DNA from: an uncultured Caldilineaceae bacterium
GTDB lineage: Bacteria > Chloroflexota > Anaerolineae > Caldilineales > Caldilineaceae
Assembly (NCBI GenBank): GCA_958295915.1
Contig: OY282381.1
Span: 3,990,722 to 4,054,721 of the forward strand
Length of the DNA stretch: 64,000 nt
Direction of reading: 5' to 3'
The position numbers and the translations under genes were made by a program. The stretch's first letter is position 1. The number at the start of each line of letters is the position of its first letter. Shown one piece after another: positions 25,954 through 33,753 of this stretch. Under the pieces are notes generated by a model, which had not been told where the DNA came from, did no database searches, and saw nothing but the letters and a program-made list of their open reading frames with translations.

Positions 25954-27036
25954 ATGACCGCATTCGAATCGACCATGCCAGAACGAACTTTGTCCGATAA
26001 TGGCTCCCTGGGCTCTGTTTTGGCAGACAGAGAACCACTCGGCCAAAAGACGAATGCTATCCGTTGGCTACAAAAGCAGGTTATGCGCAAAGCCAGAGAA
26101 TTGCCCACGGATTTCCACAGTCAGGCAGACTGGGAGTCGTACCGGGACCGGATCAGAAGCGAGTTGCCGGCGGTGATTGGTATCCCTGAATTTCCACCAT
26201 TGCGCGAAAGTCTCATCCGTGCCCACATTCAGGTTGGGGCGGATATAATTTGTGAGCGCGTAGATGTCTATGTAGATGAGGACTACGCCATCCCGACATT
26301 CGTCTTCCTGCCGGCCGAATCGGCAGGAAGACGAATGCCAGGCTTGGTTTGGAATCCCGGCTGGCCGGAAGACAAATGGAAACCCGCCTACCAGGCCTTT
26401 GCCATGCGTATGGCCAGCCAGGGGTTTGTCATCTTACTCCTCGACCACGCCCCCTTTGGCGAGACCTCGCCCATGAAAGATAAGGCGGATATGGGGATGT
26501 CTCTGCTGATGGGGATGGGAGACGTCCTCGGTATAAGCCAATTAGGTATGTGGGCAGCGGAAACCATGCGGGCCGGAGAGTATCTGCGCGCGCGCGCCGA
26601 TGTTGATGAAACCCGGGTCGCTATTTCTGGCCTCTGCCAAGGAGGCATGGATACCTGGCTCGTAGCGGCGCTGGATGAACGTTTCTGCGCCGCCGCGCCC
26701 TTGTGCGCCGCAACTACCTTTGTGATCCATATGGTCGAAATGGCCTCATATTTCGCCAACGCAGACTCTTCTCCCTTTCCATTTGGCATCCTGAACGTAT
26801 GTGATATCCAACACCTGCATGCCGCCATCGCGCCACGCCCCCTGCTGGTGCGGGCCAACCTGGGCGACCAATGGTGGCCAGTCAGTGGCTTCAATGAGAT
26901 CGAAAGAATGACCCGGCAAGTGTATCGCCTCTATGATGCTGAAGATCAGATCGATTTTCGGGCCGAAGTGCATGAACATAACCTCACCGGCCCCTTTGCT
27001 GATGCCCTCGAATCGTTTCTGTTGCAGTATGTCTAG
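25954..27036 (+). CDS. Alpha/beta hydrolase with Cys nucleophile (dienelactone hydrolase/acetyl-esterase-like)
   Basis: Alpha/beta-fold hydrolase, 360 aa, cytosolic (no signal peptide). The nucleophile elbow reads ISGLCQGGMDTWLVAALDERF with Cys228 where relatives of this acetyl-xylan-esterase-like group normally have Ser. The G-x-C-x-G form recalls dienelactone hydrolase. The oxyanion side (WNPGWPEDKW) and a C-terminal catalytic-His candidate (VHEHNLTGPF) are present. AAAGGAGAG lies 4-5 nt before the ATG. Inside the gene, residues 115-129 are encoded by a perfect 17-bp inverted repeat. It precedes, convergently, the MlrC-like gene. Ester or lactone hydrolysis is likely; substrate unknown. Confidence 0.8.
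   Translation: MTAFESTMPERTLSDNGSLGSVLADREPLGQKTNAIRWLQKQVMRKARELPTDFHSQADWESYRDRIRSELPAVIGIPEFPPLRESLIRAHIQVGADIICERVDVYVDEDYAIPTFVFLPAESAGRRMPGLVWNPGWPEDKWKPAYQAFAMRMASQGFVILLLDHAPFGETSPMKDKADMGMSLLMGMGDVLGISQLGMWAAETMRAGEYLRARADVDETRVAISGLCQGGMDTWLVAALDERFCAAAPLCAATTFVIHMVEMASYFANADSSPFPFGILNVCDIQHLHAAIAPRPLLVRANLGDQWWPVSGFNEIERMTRQVYRLYDAEDQIDFRAEVHEHNLTGPFADALESFLLQYV
26297..26337. repeat. Perfect 17-bp inverted repeat inside hydrolase gene
   Basis: Arms CATTCGTCTTCCTGCCG and CGGCAGGAAGACGAATG are exact complements around the 7-nt loop GCCGAAT. The reading frame continues through it and encodes FVFLPAESAGRRMPG. A perfect stem of this size is unusual within a coding sequence and suggests an inverted duplication or inserted element. 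Confidence 0.9.
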
Positions 27037-27222
27037 CGGCGTATGAGGGCGCGTCCCAAGATGGGGGCGCGTCTCTGGTTGGGTAGTCAGAAGCGGGACG
27101 CAACTGGCGAGCGTAGGATGCCGCAGAAAAAGCGGGACAAGAGCCAATTGCAAACGCGAATCCGCTTGACGCGTCAATGCGCTTATCATAGCGAGCCGCC
27201 TTGCCCTCAGGCATGGCAGCCG

Positions 27223-28674
27223 TCATGCAAATGGGTTATCGACCCACGGATATTTACGCAGATCAACCCGTTTGTAGGGGATTTCTCTATAGCGGGGCGC
27301 GACCGCGCCCGGCGCGGCCATGTAAACGATCTCTGACGCAATGGGCGCGAATCCAGCGTAGAAATGCTGAGCTGACTTCACGACCAGCAGACGCTTCCGC
27401 AGCGGGTCGATGCCGAAGTTGCTGAACACATCCGGGCTGAACACCTGTACGCGCTTGCTGCCGACGATGATATCGATTCCATTGCAATGCAGGCGCACAG
27501 CCTCGCCGCAGGGCACGCGCAGAGGGTCACCCTGCTGAGGCCATTCCTGGATCATATCCTCGATGATCCCAGTCACAGTCACCCTAAGGTCTAAGGGATC
27601 GCCCGACATAGGGCCCATCTTCCCTCCCAGACGCAGATCGAGGTTTGCCCCTTCACCGCCGGAGATCGCCACCTGGACAGCAATAGGATCCCACATCATC
27701 GCCAAGCCGACGTTATCGATACCCCGCTCCAGGAGGGCTTTGAGCATAAATGTCGAGTCGCTGGGCGCGCCGCCGCCAGCGTTATCCGCCCGATCGGCGA
27801 TGACGACCGGGCCTGCGGGGGCAGCCAGAGCCTGCGCCAGAGCCTCATCGATCGACAGAGGCTCCTGATCGAGTTCATGGCGCAAGCTGAAAAACTTGCA
27901 ACCGACCTCCTCCGCCACCCGTGCGGCTCTGTCCGCATCGCCATCGGTGATCACCAGCGCCTGCGCGCCGCAGGTGGTCACATCGCCCCAGGGAAAACAG
28001 TGGACCAGAGAGATCGAAAGGATGCCGTCTTTGCCCTCCATCGCCATCATTTCATCCACAAAACCGCGCATTGGCTCAAAGGACGTAAGATACAAGCCTA
28101 TCATGCGGCAATCGAACAGAGCCATCGTCGGGTCGGTTTTCCCTTCCGCGGCATCGGCGATGATGTGGAACAGATCGACAGCCCGATTAGCGATATCGAT
28201 GTGGGGGTATTCTTTGTAAAGGACGATTGCATCCGCGCTGTCGATCATCGACTGGGTCACATCACAATGGAGATCCAACTCGACGCCGATCTTTGCCTGC
28301 GGCCCGACGATCCGACGCGCCTTGTTTATGATGTCGGTTTCACAGTCGTCATAGCCGTCGGCCACCATCGCCCCGTGCAGGGCCAGCAGGACGATATCCA
28401 CCGGCAAAGCCGCCTGCAATCTGTCCAGCAGTTCATCGCGCAGGCTTTCATAGGTGGCCCGGGTCGTAATGCCAGCGGGCTGGGCTGACGCATACAGGCC
28501 GAATACATACTCCCAGTTCCGTTCCTGTGCCCCCAGCCTGAACTGATCGAAGGCCGGCGCCATACCCTCTGCGAAGTCATCTCCAGGCCGGATCACGCTG
28601 AAATCGCGCATGCCTGTGGGCATAGGCGAAAACGTATTGGTTTCTGTCGAGATGCCGCCGGCAAAAACTTTCAT
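27223..28674 (-). CDS. M81 family metallopeptidase-like protein (MlrC family)
   Basis: Member of the MlrC/M81 family, named after the microcystin-degrading MlrC of Sphingomonas, 483 aa (family length near 490-500). The start MKVFAGGISTETNTFSPMPTG is the family signature. Zinc-ligand candidates appear in VLLALHGAMVADGYDD and VELDLHCDVTQSM, and HCFPWGDVTTCGAQALV marks the C-terminal half. Many members outside microcystin degraders lie with sugar or amino-acid transport genes and have unknown substrates. That applies here, between a hydrolase and a Gfo/Idh gene. No signal peptide. It is transcribed divergently from the gene at 28827. Confidence 0.88.
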   Translation of the reverse strand: MKVFAGGISTETNTFSPMPTGMRDFSVIRPGDDFAEGMAPAFDQFRLGAQERNWEYVFGLYASAQPAGITTRATYESLRDELLDRLQAALPVDIVLLALHGAMVADGYDDCETDIINKARRIVGPQAKIGVELDLHCDVTQSMIDSADAIVLYKEYPHIDIANRAVDLFHIIADAAEGKTDPTMALFDCRMIGLYLTSFEPMRGFVDEMMAMEGKDGILSISLVHCFPWGDVTTCGAQALVITDGDADRAARVAEEVGCKFFSLRHELDQEPLSIDEALAQALAAPAGPVVIADRADNAGGGAPSDSTFMLKALLERGIDNVGLAMMWDPIAVQVAISGGEGANLDLRLGGKMGPMSGDPLDLRVTVTGIIEDMIQEWPQQGDPLRVPCGEAVRLHCNGIDIIVGSKRVQVFSPDVFSNFGIDPLRKRLLVVKSAQHFYAGFAPIASEIVYMAAPGAVAPRYREIPYKRVDLRKYPWVDNPFA

Positions 28675-28826
28675 TGCCTAAACCTTTCATTGTGTCGATA
28701 ATAGAGGTAAGGAGAACCGCATGGCCGCGCCATCTCCTGCGCAGGGGAAACGCCGCCATACCCCCAGAATCTTACCTGCTGAGTACGCAATACGCAATAC
28801 ATAGAACATAGAAAGGAAAGGAAGAG

Positions 28827-29837
28827 ATGAGCCGAGCATATCGCGTGGCCCTGGTGGGAACAGGTGGCATTGCCCGCGCGCACGCCATTGCCTGCGAGAA
28901 TAACGACAGAGCCGAATTGGTGGCTGCCTGTGACATCTCGCCTCAATCCCTCGAACGCTTCACGCGCCAGTTTAATGTGCCCCATGTCTATTCCACCCTC
29001 GACGAGATGCTGGCGGCGGAGGAGATAGACATCGCGGTGATCTGCGTCTGGGGCGTTCTGCATGCGCAGGTGGGGATCCAGTTGGCGGAGTCCCGCCGGG
29101 TACGGGCCATTCTGTGCGAAAAGCCGTTCACCCAGAACGCGGCGGAAGCCGAGACATTCGTCGCTGCCGGCCGCAAGCATGACGTTCTGGTGGCAGAGGC
29201 GTTCAAGTTTCGTCACCACCCAATGCATCTGAAAGCGCAGGAAATCATCCAGCAGGGCCGCATCGGCAGTCTGCTGACCGTGCGCAGCACATTCTGCACG
29301 AACGTCTCGCTGGAGAGACGGCAGCGTCCTGAAGAAAACTGGCGCTTCAACCGCAGCAAAGGCGGCGGTTCGATCTACGACCTGGCCTGCTACAATATCC
29401 ACCACGCGCGCTATGTTTTCGGCGAGGAACCGCAGCGGGTCTTTGCCGCACAGGTGCGCGGCCTGGAAGTGGACGATGCGGCCTACATTTCACTGGTCTT
29501 TTCCAGGGGCCGCACAGCGCAGATATCTGTCGGCTTCGATTCCTGGGAATCCCAGTATGTGGAAATCAGCGGGAACGCAGGTCTGCTGCGCATCGACAGG
29601 GCCTGGAACAACGAAAACCAGGCCGTGACCCTGGCGCATCACACAGAGAAGGGGGTGGAACGGCTCGAATTCGCGCCGGTCCACCAATTCAGCCATCAGC
29701 TGGCGCATCTCTGCGACTGTCTTGACAGCGGAACGCCCTACCGTATCCCGCCGGCGCACAGCATCGCACAAATGCAGGTGCTGGATGCAGTCGCAGAGTC
29801 GATGCAGAGTGGCAAAGCGATTCCACTCGATATCTGA
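28827..29837 (+). CDS. Gfo/Idh/MocA family oxidoreductase
   Basis: NAD(P)-dependent oxidoreductase, 336 aa (family average). The Rossmann motif is ALVGTGGIARAHA, EKP is present in AILCEKPFTQN, and the catalytic helix is GGSIYDLACYNIHHARYVFG, with the His-bearing YNIHH region in place of the usual D-x-G-x-H. AAAGGAAAGG lies 8-15 nt before the ATG. It is divergent from the MlrC-like gene across 150 bp. It is followed by a PhyH gene that has its own promoter-like sequence, so the two may be only partly co-expressed. Confidence 0.88.
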   Translation: MSRAYRVALVGTGGIARAHAIACENNDRAELVAACDISPQSLERFTRQFNVPHVYSTLDEMLAAEEIDIAVICVWGVLHAQVGIQLAESRRVRAILCEKPFTQNAAEAETFVAAGRKHDVLVAEAFKFRHHPMHLKAQEIIQQGRIGSLLTVRSTFCTNVSLERRQRPEENWRFNRSKGGGSIYDLACYNIHHARYVFGEEPQRVFAAQVRGLEVDDAAYISLVFSRGRTAQISVGFDSWESQYVEISGNAGLLRIDRAWNNENQAVTLAHHTEKGVERLEFAPVHQFSHQLAHLCDCLDSGTPYRIPPAHSIAQMQVLDAVAESMQSGKAIPLDI

Positions 29838-29843
29838 TATCAG

Positions 29844-29872
29844 TTGACAAGAGCCCACATGGCGTTTACCAT
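29844..29872 (+). promoter_or_regulatory. Candidate sigma-70-type promoter with flanking palindromes
   Basis: TTGACA (29844-29849), a 17-bp spacer and TACCAT (29867-29872) lie 43 bp upstream of the PhyH start. A CTGATATCAG palindrome overlaps the -35 edge, and ACATGG-N6-CCATGT spans the -10, so a repressor could act here. Confidence 0.45.
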
Positions 29873-29914
29873 GTCCACCGAGCCGCTTCCAAACGCAAAA
29901 AGGAGAACTCTTCC

Positions 29915-30754
29915 ATGGCAGTCATCGACGCCCTCCCGGACATGCAACGAGATCTCAGGTTTTTCCCCGCCGCCACAGCGCAACCACAGAAACTGACGAC
30001 CGAACAGATTCACTATTTTAATGAAAACGGGTATATATTCCCCATCGATCTGTTCTCCCCAGAGGAGGCGGACGCCAATCGTCGCTACTTCGACAAACTC
30101 CTGAAAATGACCGCGGACGCCGGCATGGACAGTTATGCGGTCGCAAGCTGGCATACCCACTGCGTAGGCATATATGACCTGGTGACCGACGAGCGCATTC
30201 TCGACTACGTCGAGGACATTCTAGGACCGAATCTGGTCTGTCGCATGACCCACTATTTCGCCAAAACCCCCGGCGACGTCAAGTCGGTCTATTGGCATCA
30301 GGACGCCTCTTTCTGGGCCTTGACGCCGAGCAAAGTCCTGACCGTCTGGATCGCCATCGACGACGTGGATGAAGAAAACGGGGCCATGAAGCTCTTCCCC
30401 GGCACCCATCTGCTCGGACGCATACCCTTCGAATGGGTGACCGATGAGGAGGACGGCGTTCTCAATCAGCATGTCCACAACCCCGAGCAGTACGCGCAAC
30501 CCCTGTCAGTCGAACTGAAAGCCGGGCAAATCTCCCTGCACACCGATATGCTTCTGCACGGTTCCCAGCCGAACCCTTCCACTCGCCGCCGCTGTGGATT
30601 GACAATCCGATATTTCCCGCCCGATGTGCGGGGAAATGAGCCGGACAACGCACCGGCGATTATCGCCCGCGGAACCGACCCCGACGGCTACTGGCAGCAC
30701 ATTCCCCGACCAGAAGGGGACGCGATTCCACCCCATCTGCTCGCTGCGAAGTAG
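29915..30754 (+). CDS. Phytanoyl-CoA dioxygenase family protein
   Basis: Non-heme Fe(II)/2-oxoglutarate dioxygenase of the PhyH family, 279 aa, cytosolic. The metal facial triad is His128-x-Asp130 in YWHQDASFW and His215 in MLLHGSQPNPS, with a downstream Arg (STRRRCG) for 2-oxoglutarate. The order WIAIDDVDEENGAMKLFPGTH between these motifs is characteristic. GGAG lies 13 nt before the ATG, with a promoter-like element further upstream. It is one of six PhyH paralogues in the window and lies downstream of a Gfo/Idh gene. The hydroxylated substrate is unknown; ectoine-hydroxylase-like or methyl-ether-cleaving activities are possible. Confidence 0.9.
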   Translation: MAVIDALPDMQRDLRFFPAATAQPQKLTTEQIHYFNENGYIFPIDLFSPEEADANRRYFDKLLKMTADAGMDSYAVASWHTHCVGIYDLVTDERILDYVEDILGPNLVCRMTHYFAKTPGDVKSVYWHQDASFWALTPSKVLTVWIAIDDVDEENGAMKLFPGTHLLGRIPFEWVTDEEDGVLNQHVHNPEQYAQPLSVELKAGQISLHTDMLLHGSQPNPSTRRRCGLTIRYFPPDVRGNEPDNAPAIIARGTDPDGYWQHIPRPEGDAIPPHLLAAK

Positions 30755-30831
30755 CCTTGAGACTCGCGGCAATGAACCCTTTCCGCGCCCGGGATGGTCA
30801 AGGCAGTGGCGAACACCGCCGAGACGCGAAC

Positions 30832-30864
30832 AGTAGGGGCAGGCCCCTTGCGCCTGCCCCTACT
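30832..30864. terminator. Perfect 13-bp stem-loop between convergent genes
   Basis: AGTAGGGGCAGGC pairs exactly with GCCTGCCCCTACT around CCCTTGC. It lies between the ends of two convergent genes (30754 and 30920) and could terminate both. It also belongs to the dispersed CCCTTGTG-type repeat family. No T-run on either side. Confidence 0.5.
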
Positions 30865-30919
30865 GCGTTGAAAACTGACCACTAACCACTGCCCTCGTAT
30901 CAGCTTGTATCAGCTTGTA

Positions 30920-32545
30920 TCAGCGTTCGGCGGCTACCACCGGGCCGCTAACGGGGCTTACTGTCCTCATGGGATTGCCCGCGCTGTCTACGTAGGAGAC
31001 GGAGGCGCGCAGATACTTGCCCTCATCCGCGGCCACAGGCGTATATCTGTATGTTCCTCCCGTCAGCTCATAGTCGGTGATATTAACCCAGCCGCTGACG
31101 CCATTGTCGGATCGTTCCCATACCCAGCGTCCACGGTTAGTAAAGCTATCGCGGGGGAGATCGATGCCGACCCCGACTATCTGACCAACTACCGGAGGAT
31201 CGTTACCCTCGTTGTATTCGGCCGTATCCGTTATCGTTTCCAGTATAACCACCGGGCCGATAATGGGGCTTACTGCCCTCATGGGATTGCCCTCGCTGTC
31301 TACATAGGGGGCGGAGGCGCGCAGATGCATGCCCTCGTCTCCCATCACGGGCGTATATCTGTCTGATCTGTCTGATGCGCCCACGTTGGTGATAGCGACC
31401 CAGGCGCTGACGCCATTGTCGGATCGTTCCCATACCCAGCGTCCAAGGTCAGTAAAGCTATCGCTGGGGAGAGCGAGTCTGACCCCGACTGTCCGACCAA
31501 CCGCCGGAGGATTGTCACCCTCGCTGTATTCGGCCGTATCCGTCAATGTTTCTACCCGGGGGGGCGGCGTAGCTGTCGGCGCAGCTGTCGGCGCAGCTGT
31601 TGGCGCAGTTGTCGGCGCAGCCGGCGCAGCTGTTGGCGCAGTTGTCGGCGCAGCCGGCGCAGCTGTTGGCGCAGTTGTCGGCGCAGCTGTCGGCGCAGCC
31701 GGCGCTCCGGGAGCGATTCCATCGGTCGGGAACCAGTCAGACCAAGGGCCTGTACCGGAGACGTTTGTGCCCTGAACTCGGAGGCGATACTTCTTGTTCG
31801 GGTCCAGGCCTATGACTATGTATGGAACCGATACCGTTCCCTCCGTCACGCCTGGAATCGTTACTGCCCCCGCATCTGTCCAAGGCTTTTCTCCGCTCCT
31901 GGATTGCCACTGAAGGGTATACTTGGATACGTGTGGAGACATGACCAAAGTGGGGAACCGAACGATAAGTTCCCCTGGCAGATCCCGCCGCGCCGTACCC
32001 ACGCCCGGCTTCCTGGGGAGCGCATCGGTTGTCTTTGTCACCGTAGCTATCGGCGTATTCGCCGGCGCCGTAGAGATCGGCGTAGCCGGCGCTGTAGAGA
32101 TTGGCGTAGGCCCCGGTCCGGGAGCGATCCCGTCGCTCGGGAACCAGTCGGACCAAGGGCCTGATAGGAGGATGATACTCCTGCCCCGAACTCGGAAGCG
32201 ATAGATCTTGTTGGGGTCCAGGTTTATGACTCTGTATGAAACCGATTCGGTTTCCCTTGTTACGTCTGAAAGCGTTACTGCCCCCGCATCTGCCCAAGAC
32301 CCTTCTCCGGCCTTGGATTGCCATTGAAGGATGTACTCAGATACATGTAGCAGCTGCGTAGGTACAGTGGAGAACTGAACTATAATCTCCTCAGGAGAAA
32401 GCTGTTGCACCTGACCCACTTTGGGCTTGGCCGGGATAAGCGCCGGTTTGAATATCCAAACGGCAAGGGCAATGATAAGTACGACGAGTATGCCCCAAAA
32501 GCGCTTGGATGTTAACATGCGTACGAGGAGACTCTTTCGCCTCAT
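30920..32545 (-). CDS. Membrane-anchored protein with FN3 domains and two Ig-like repeats
   Basis: Predicted surface protein, 541 aa. A basic N-terminus and one membrane helix (about 16-33, FWGILVVLIIALAVWIF) anchor it, with the rest outside. Two fibronectin-III-like domains (about 42-140 and 185-280) each end in GPWSDWFP-DGIAPG. A linker of about 45 residues of TAAPT repeats follows. Two tandem beta-domains (about 335-433 and 434-540) share TDTAEY-EG--PPVG, GRWVWERSDNGVS-WV-IT, RYTPV--DEG--LRAS--YVDS-GNPMR and VSP--GPVV. AGGAGAAGGG precedes the ATG. I do not recognise the repeated C-terminal domain; it resembles generic adhesion repeats. A role in host contact is inference. Confidence 0.8.
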   Translation of the reverse strand: MRRKSLLVRMLTSKRFWGILVVLIIALAVWIFKPALIPAKPKVGQVQQLSPEEIIVQFSTVPTQLLHVSEYILQWQSKAGEGSWADAGAVTLSDVTRETESVSYRVINLDPNKIYRFRVRGRSIILLSGPWSDWFPSDGIAPGPGPTPISTAPATPISTAPANTPIATVTKTTDALPRKPGVGTARRDLPGELIVRFPTLVMSPHVSKYTLQWQSRSGEKPWTDAGAVTIPGVTEGTVSVPYIVIGLDPNKKYRLRVQGTNVSGTGPWSDWFPTDGIAPGAPAAPTAAPTTAPTAAPAAPTTAPTAAPAAPTTAPTAAPTAAPTATPPPRVETLTDTAEYSEGDNPPAVGRTVGVRLALPSDSFTDLGRWVWERSDNGVSAWVAITNVGASDRSDRYTPVMGDEGMHLRASAPYVDSEGNPMRAVSPIIGPVVILETITDTAEYNEGNDPPVVGQIVGVGIDLPRDSFTNRGRWVWERSDNGVSGWVNITDYELTGGTYRYTPVAADEGKYLRASVSYVDSAGNPMRTVSPVSGPVVAAER

Positions 32546-32699
32546 TTCCCTTCTCCTGGATGCAGTGTATTTCGAAATGGAAATTGCGTAGCTGATTTGT
32601 GAGAGCTTCTATGCCTCACCTGGTGAGACGCGCCTCACAAGATAGAAGCACCCAGAATCTAAGTATAATTCCTGGCGTTCATTTTGTAAATTCGCTATA

Positions 32700-33500
32700 T
32701 CATTGAACATGGCCAACGCCCTCCTCAAACAATGAGGGAAAGTGAGTATATGGATTTGCCGGCTCGCGAAAAAGAATCTGCTGACGTGGTGTCAGTTCCA
32801 TATTGGCCGGCGGTCGCACGCGCTGTGAAGTCCACGCCATGTGTGACACACAGTATTTATAGAGTAGAGACCGTCGTTCGTGCTTTGCCTGCCAAGCAGC
32901 CGTCCCATGTGTCAGGGCCTCGCTAAACAGGATCGCCGAACCCGCCGGCGCGCTGGGCATAACCACACACGCCGCCTGTTCGGGCGCCTCATCTATCTGT
33001 TGCGGCAACTTATAATTGCTCTTATGGCTGCCGGGAATGCAACAGAAACCACCCAATCCGGGGCCTGTATCAGACAGATTCCAGGCCACGACGACGAACC
33101 CATTGTAGATCTGGTCATCGCGGAAAGGATAGTATTCCCCCGGCCGCGCGCTCGAAGTCCAGGCGCTGGCGCCGTAGTCGGCATGCAGCCGCCCCCTCGA
33201 CATCCCTTCGTGCATATACATCCCGTAAATCCGATCCAGACGAAAACAATCCCCCAGCCGAAAGCGCAGGATCGGCATAATCCGAGGGTGGTCCAACAAA
33301 CCGCAAAATGGGCTTCCCCAAGCGAGAAACCCTGAACCCCCCGGCGCGCTGCCAAATCTTTGCGTCTGTCCCGCTGCGGGCAATTCCTGTTCATCCAGTA
33401 TCCGGTTGAATGTGGCGATTTCCTCTCGGCTCAAAATATCCTCAAGCACCAAATAGCCCTGCACATCAAAGAGGTACTGCTGCAACTGAAGATCGCTCAT
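32700..33500 (-). CDS. Phytanoyl-CoA dioxygenase family protein
   Basis: PhyH-type Fe(II)/2-oxoglutarate dioxygenase, 266 aa. The triad candidates are His106-x-Asp108 in RGRLHADYG and the His of SEALTHGTAAW, with Arg in KHERRSLLYKY. The segment VVAWNLSDTGPGLGGFCCIPGSHKSN is the conserved strand-turn before the distal His. It belongs to the clade with a short HAD-type motif and a final LFREPANPYTHF, different from the other five copies. GAGGTGAGAG precedes the ATG. It stands alone: the region downstream has no gene until 32545, and upstream is a repeat array. Confidence 0.87.
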   Translation of the reverse strand: MSDLQLQQYLFDVQGYLVLEDILSREEIATFNRILDEQELPAAGQTQRFGSAPGGSGFLAWGSPFCGLLDHPRIMPILRFRLGDCFRLDRIYGMYMHEGMSRGRLHADYGASAWTSSARPGEYYPFRDDQIYNGFVVVAWNLSDTGPGLGGFCCIPGSHKSNYKLPQQIDEAPEQAACVVMPSAPAGSAILFSEALTHGTAAWQAKHERRSLLYKYCVSHMAWTSQRVRPPANMELTPRQQILFREPANPYTHFPSLFEEGVGHVQ

Positions 33501-33555
33501 GCTCTCACCTCTGCTGTCGTTATGATGGGGTTCACAGAATAATGGGGTTCACAGA

Positions 33556-33648
33556 TCGCGCCCAACAGTGGCGCGCAACACAACCTTCGCGCCCAACAGT
33601 GGCGCGCAATACAACCTTCGCGCCCAACAGTGGCGCGCAATGCAACTG
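33556..33648. repeat. Three tandem 31-bp palindromic repeats (GCGCC family)
   Basis: Copies start at 33556, 33587 and 33618 with the core TCGCGCCCAACAGTGGCGCG and a CAAYRCAAC-type tail. The core is the one in the array at 9414-9498. Two copies of ATGGGGTTCACAGA precede them at 33524-33555. The array lies between the PhyH start and the methylase stop. Confidence 0.85.
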
Positions 33649-33753
33649 CCGAGAAGTCATAATACAAGATTCTCTCACGCGGGCAAATACTGTTTGTGCA
33701 AACACTCCTGGATTCGGCTGGCTACACGCTACGCAATGCAGTTTCTGCCCCAC

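Noticed and set aside
27223..28674. Microcystin degradation by the MlrC-like gene
   Set aside because: No mlrA, mlrB or mlrD neighbours are present, and the family is broad. The context is sugar metabolism.
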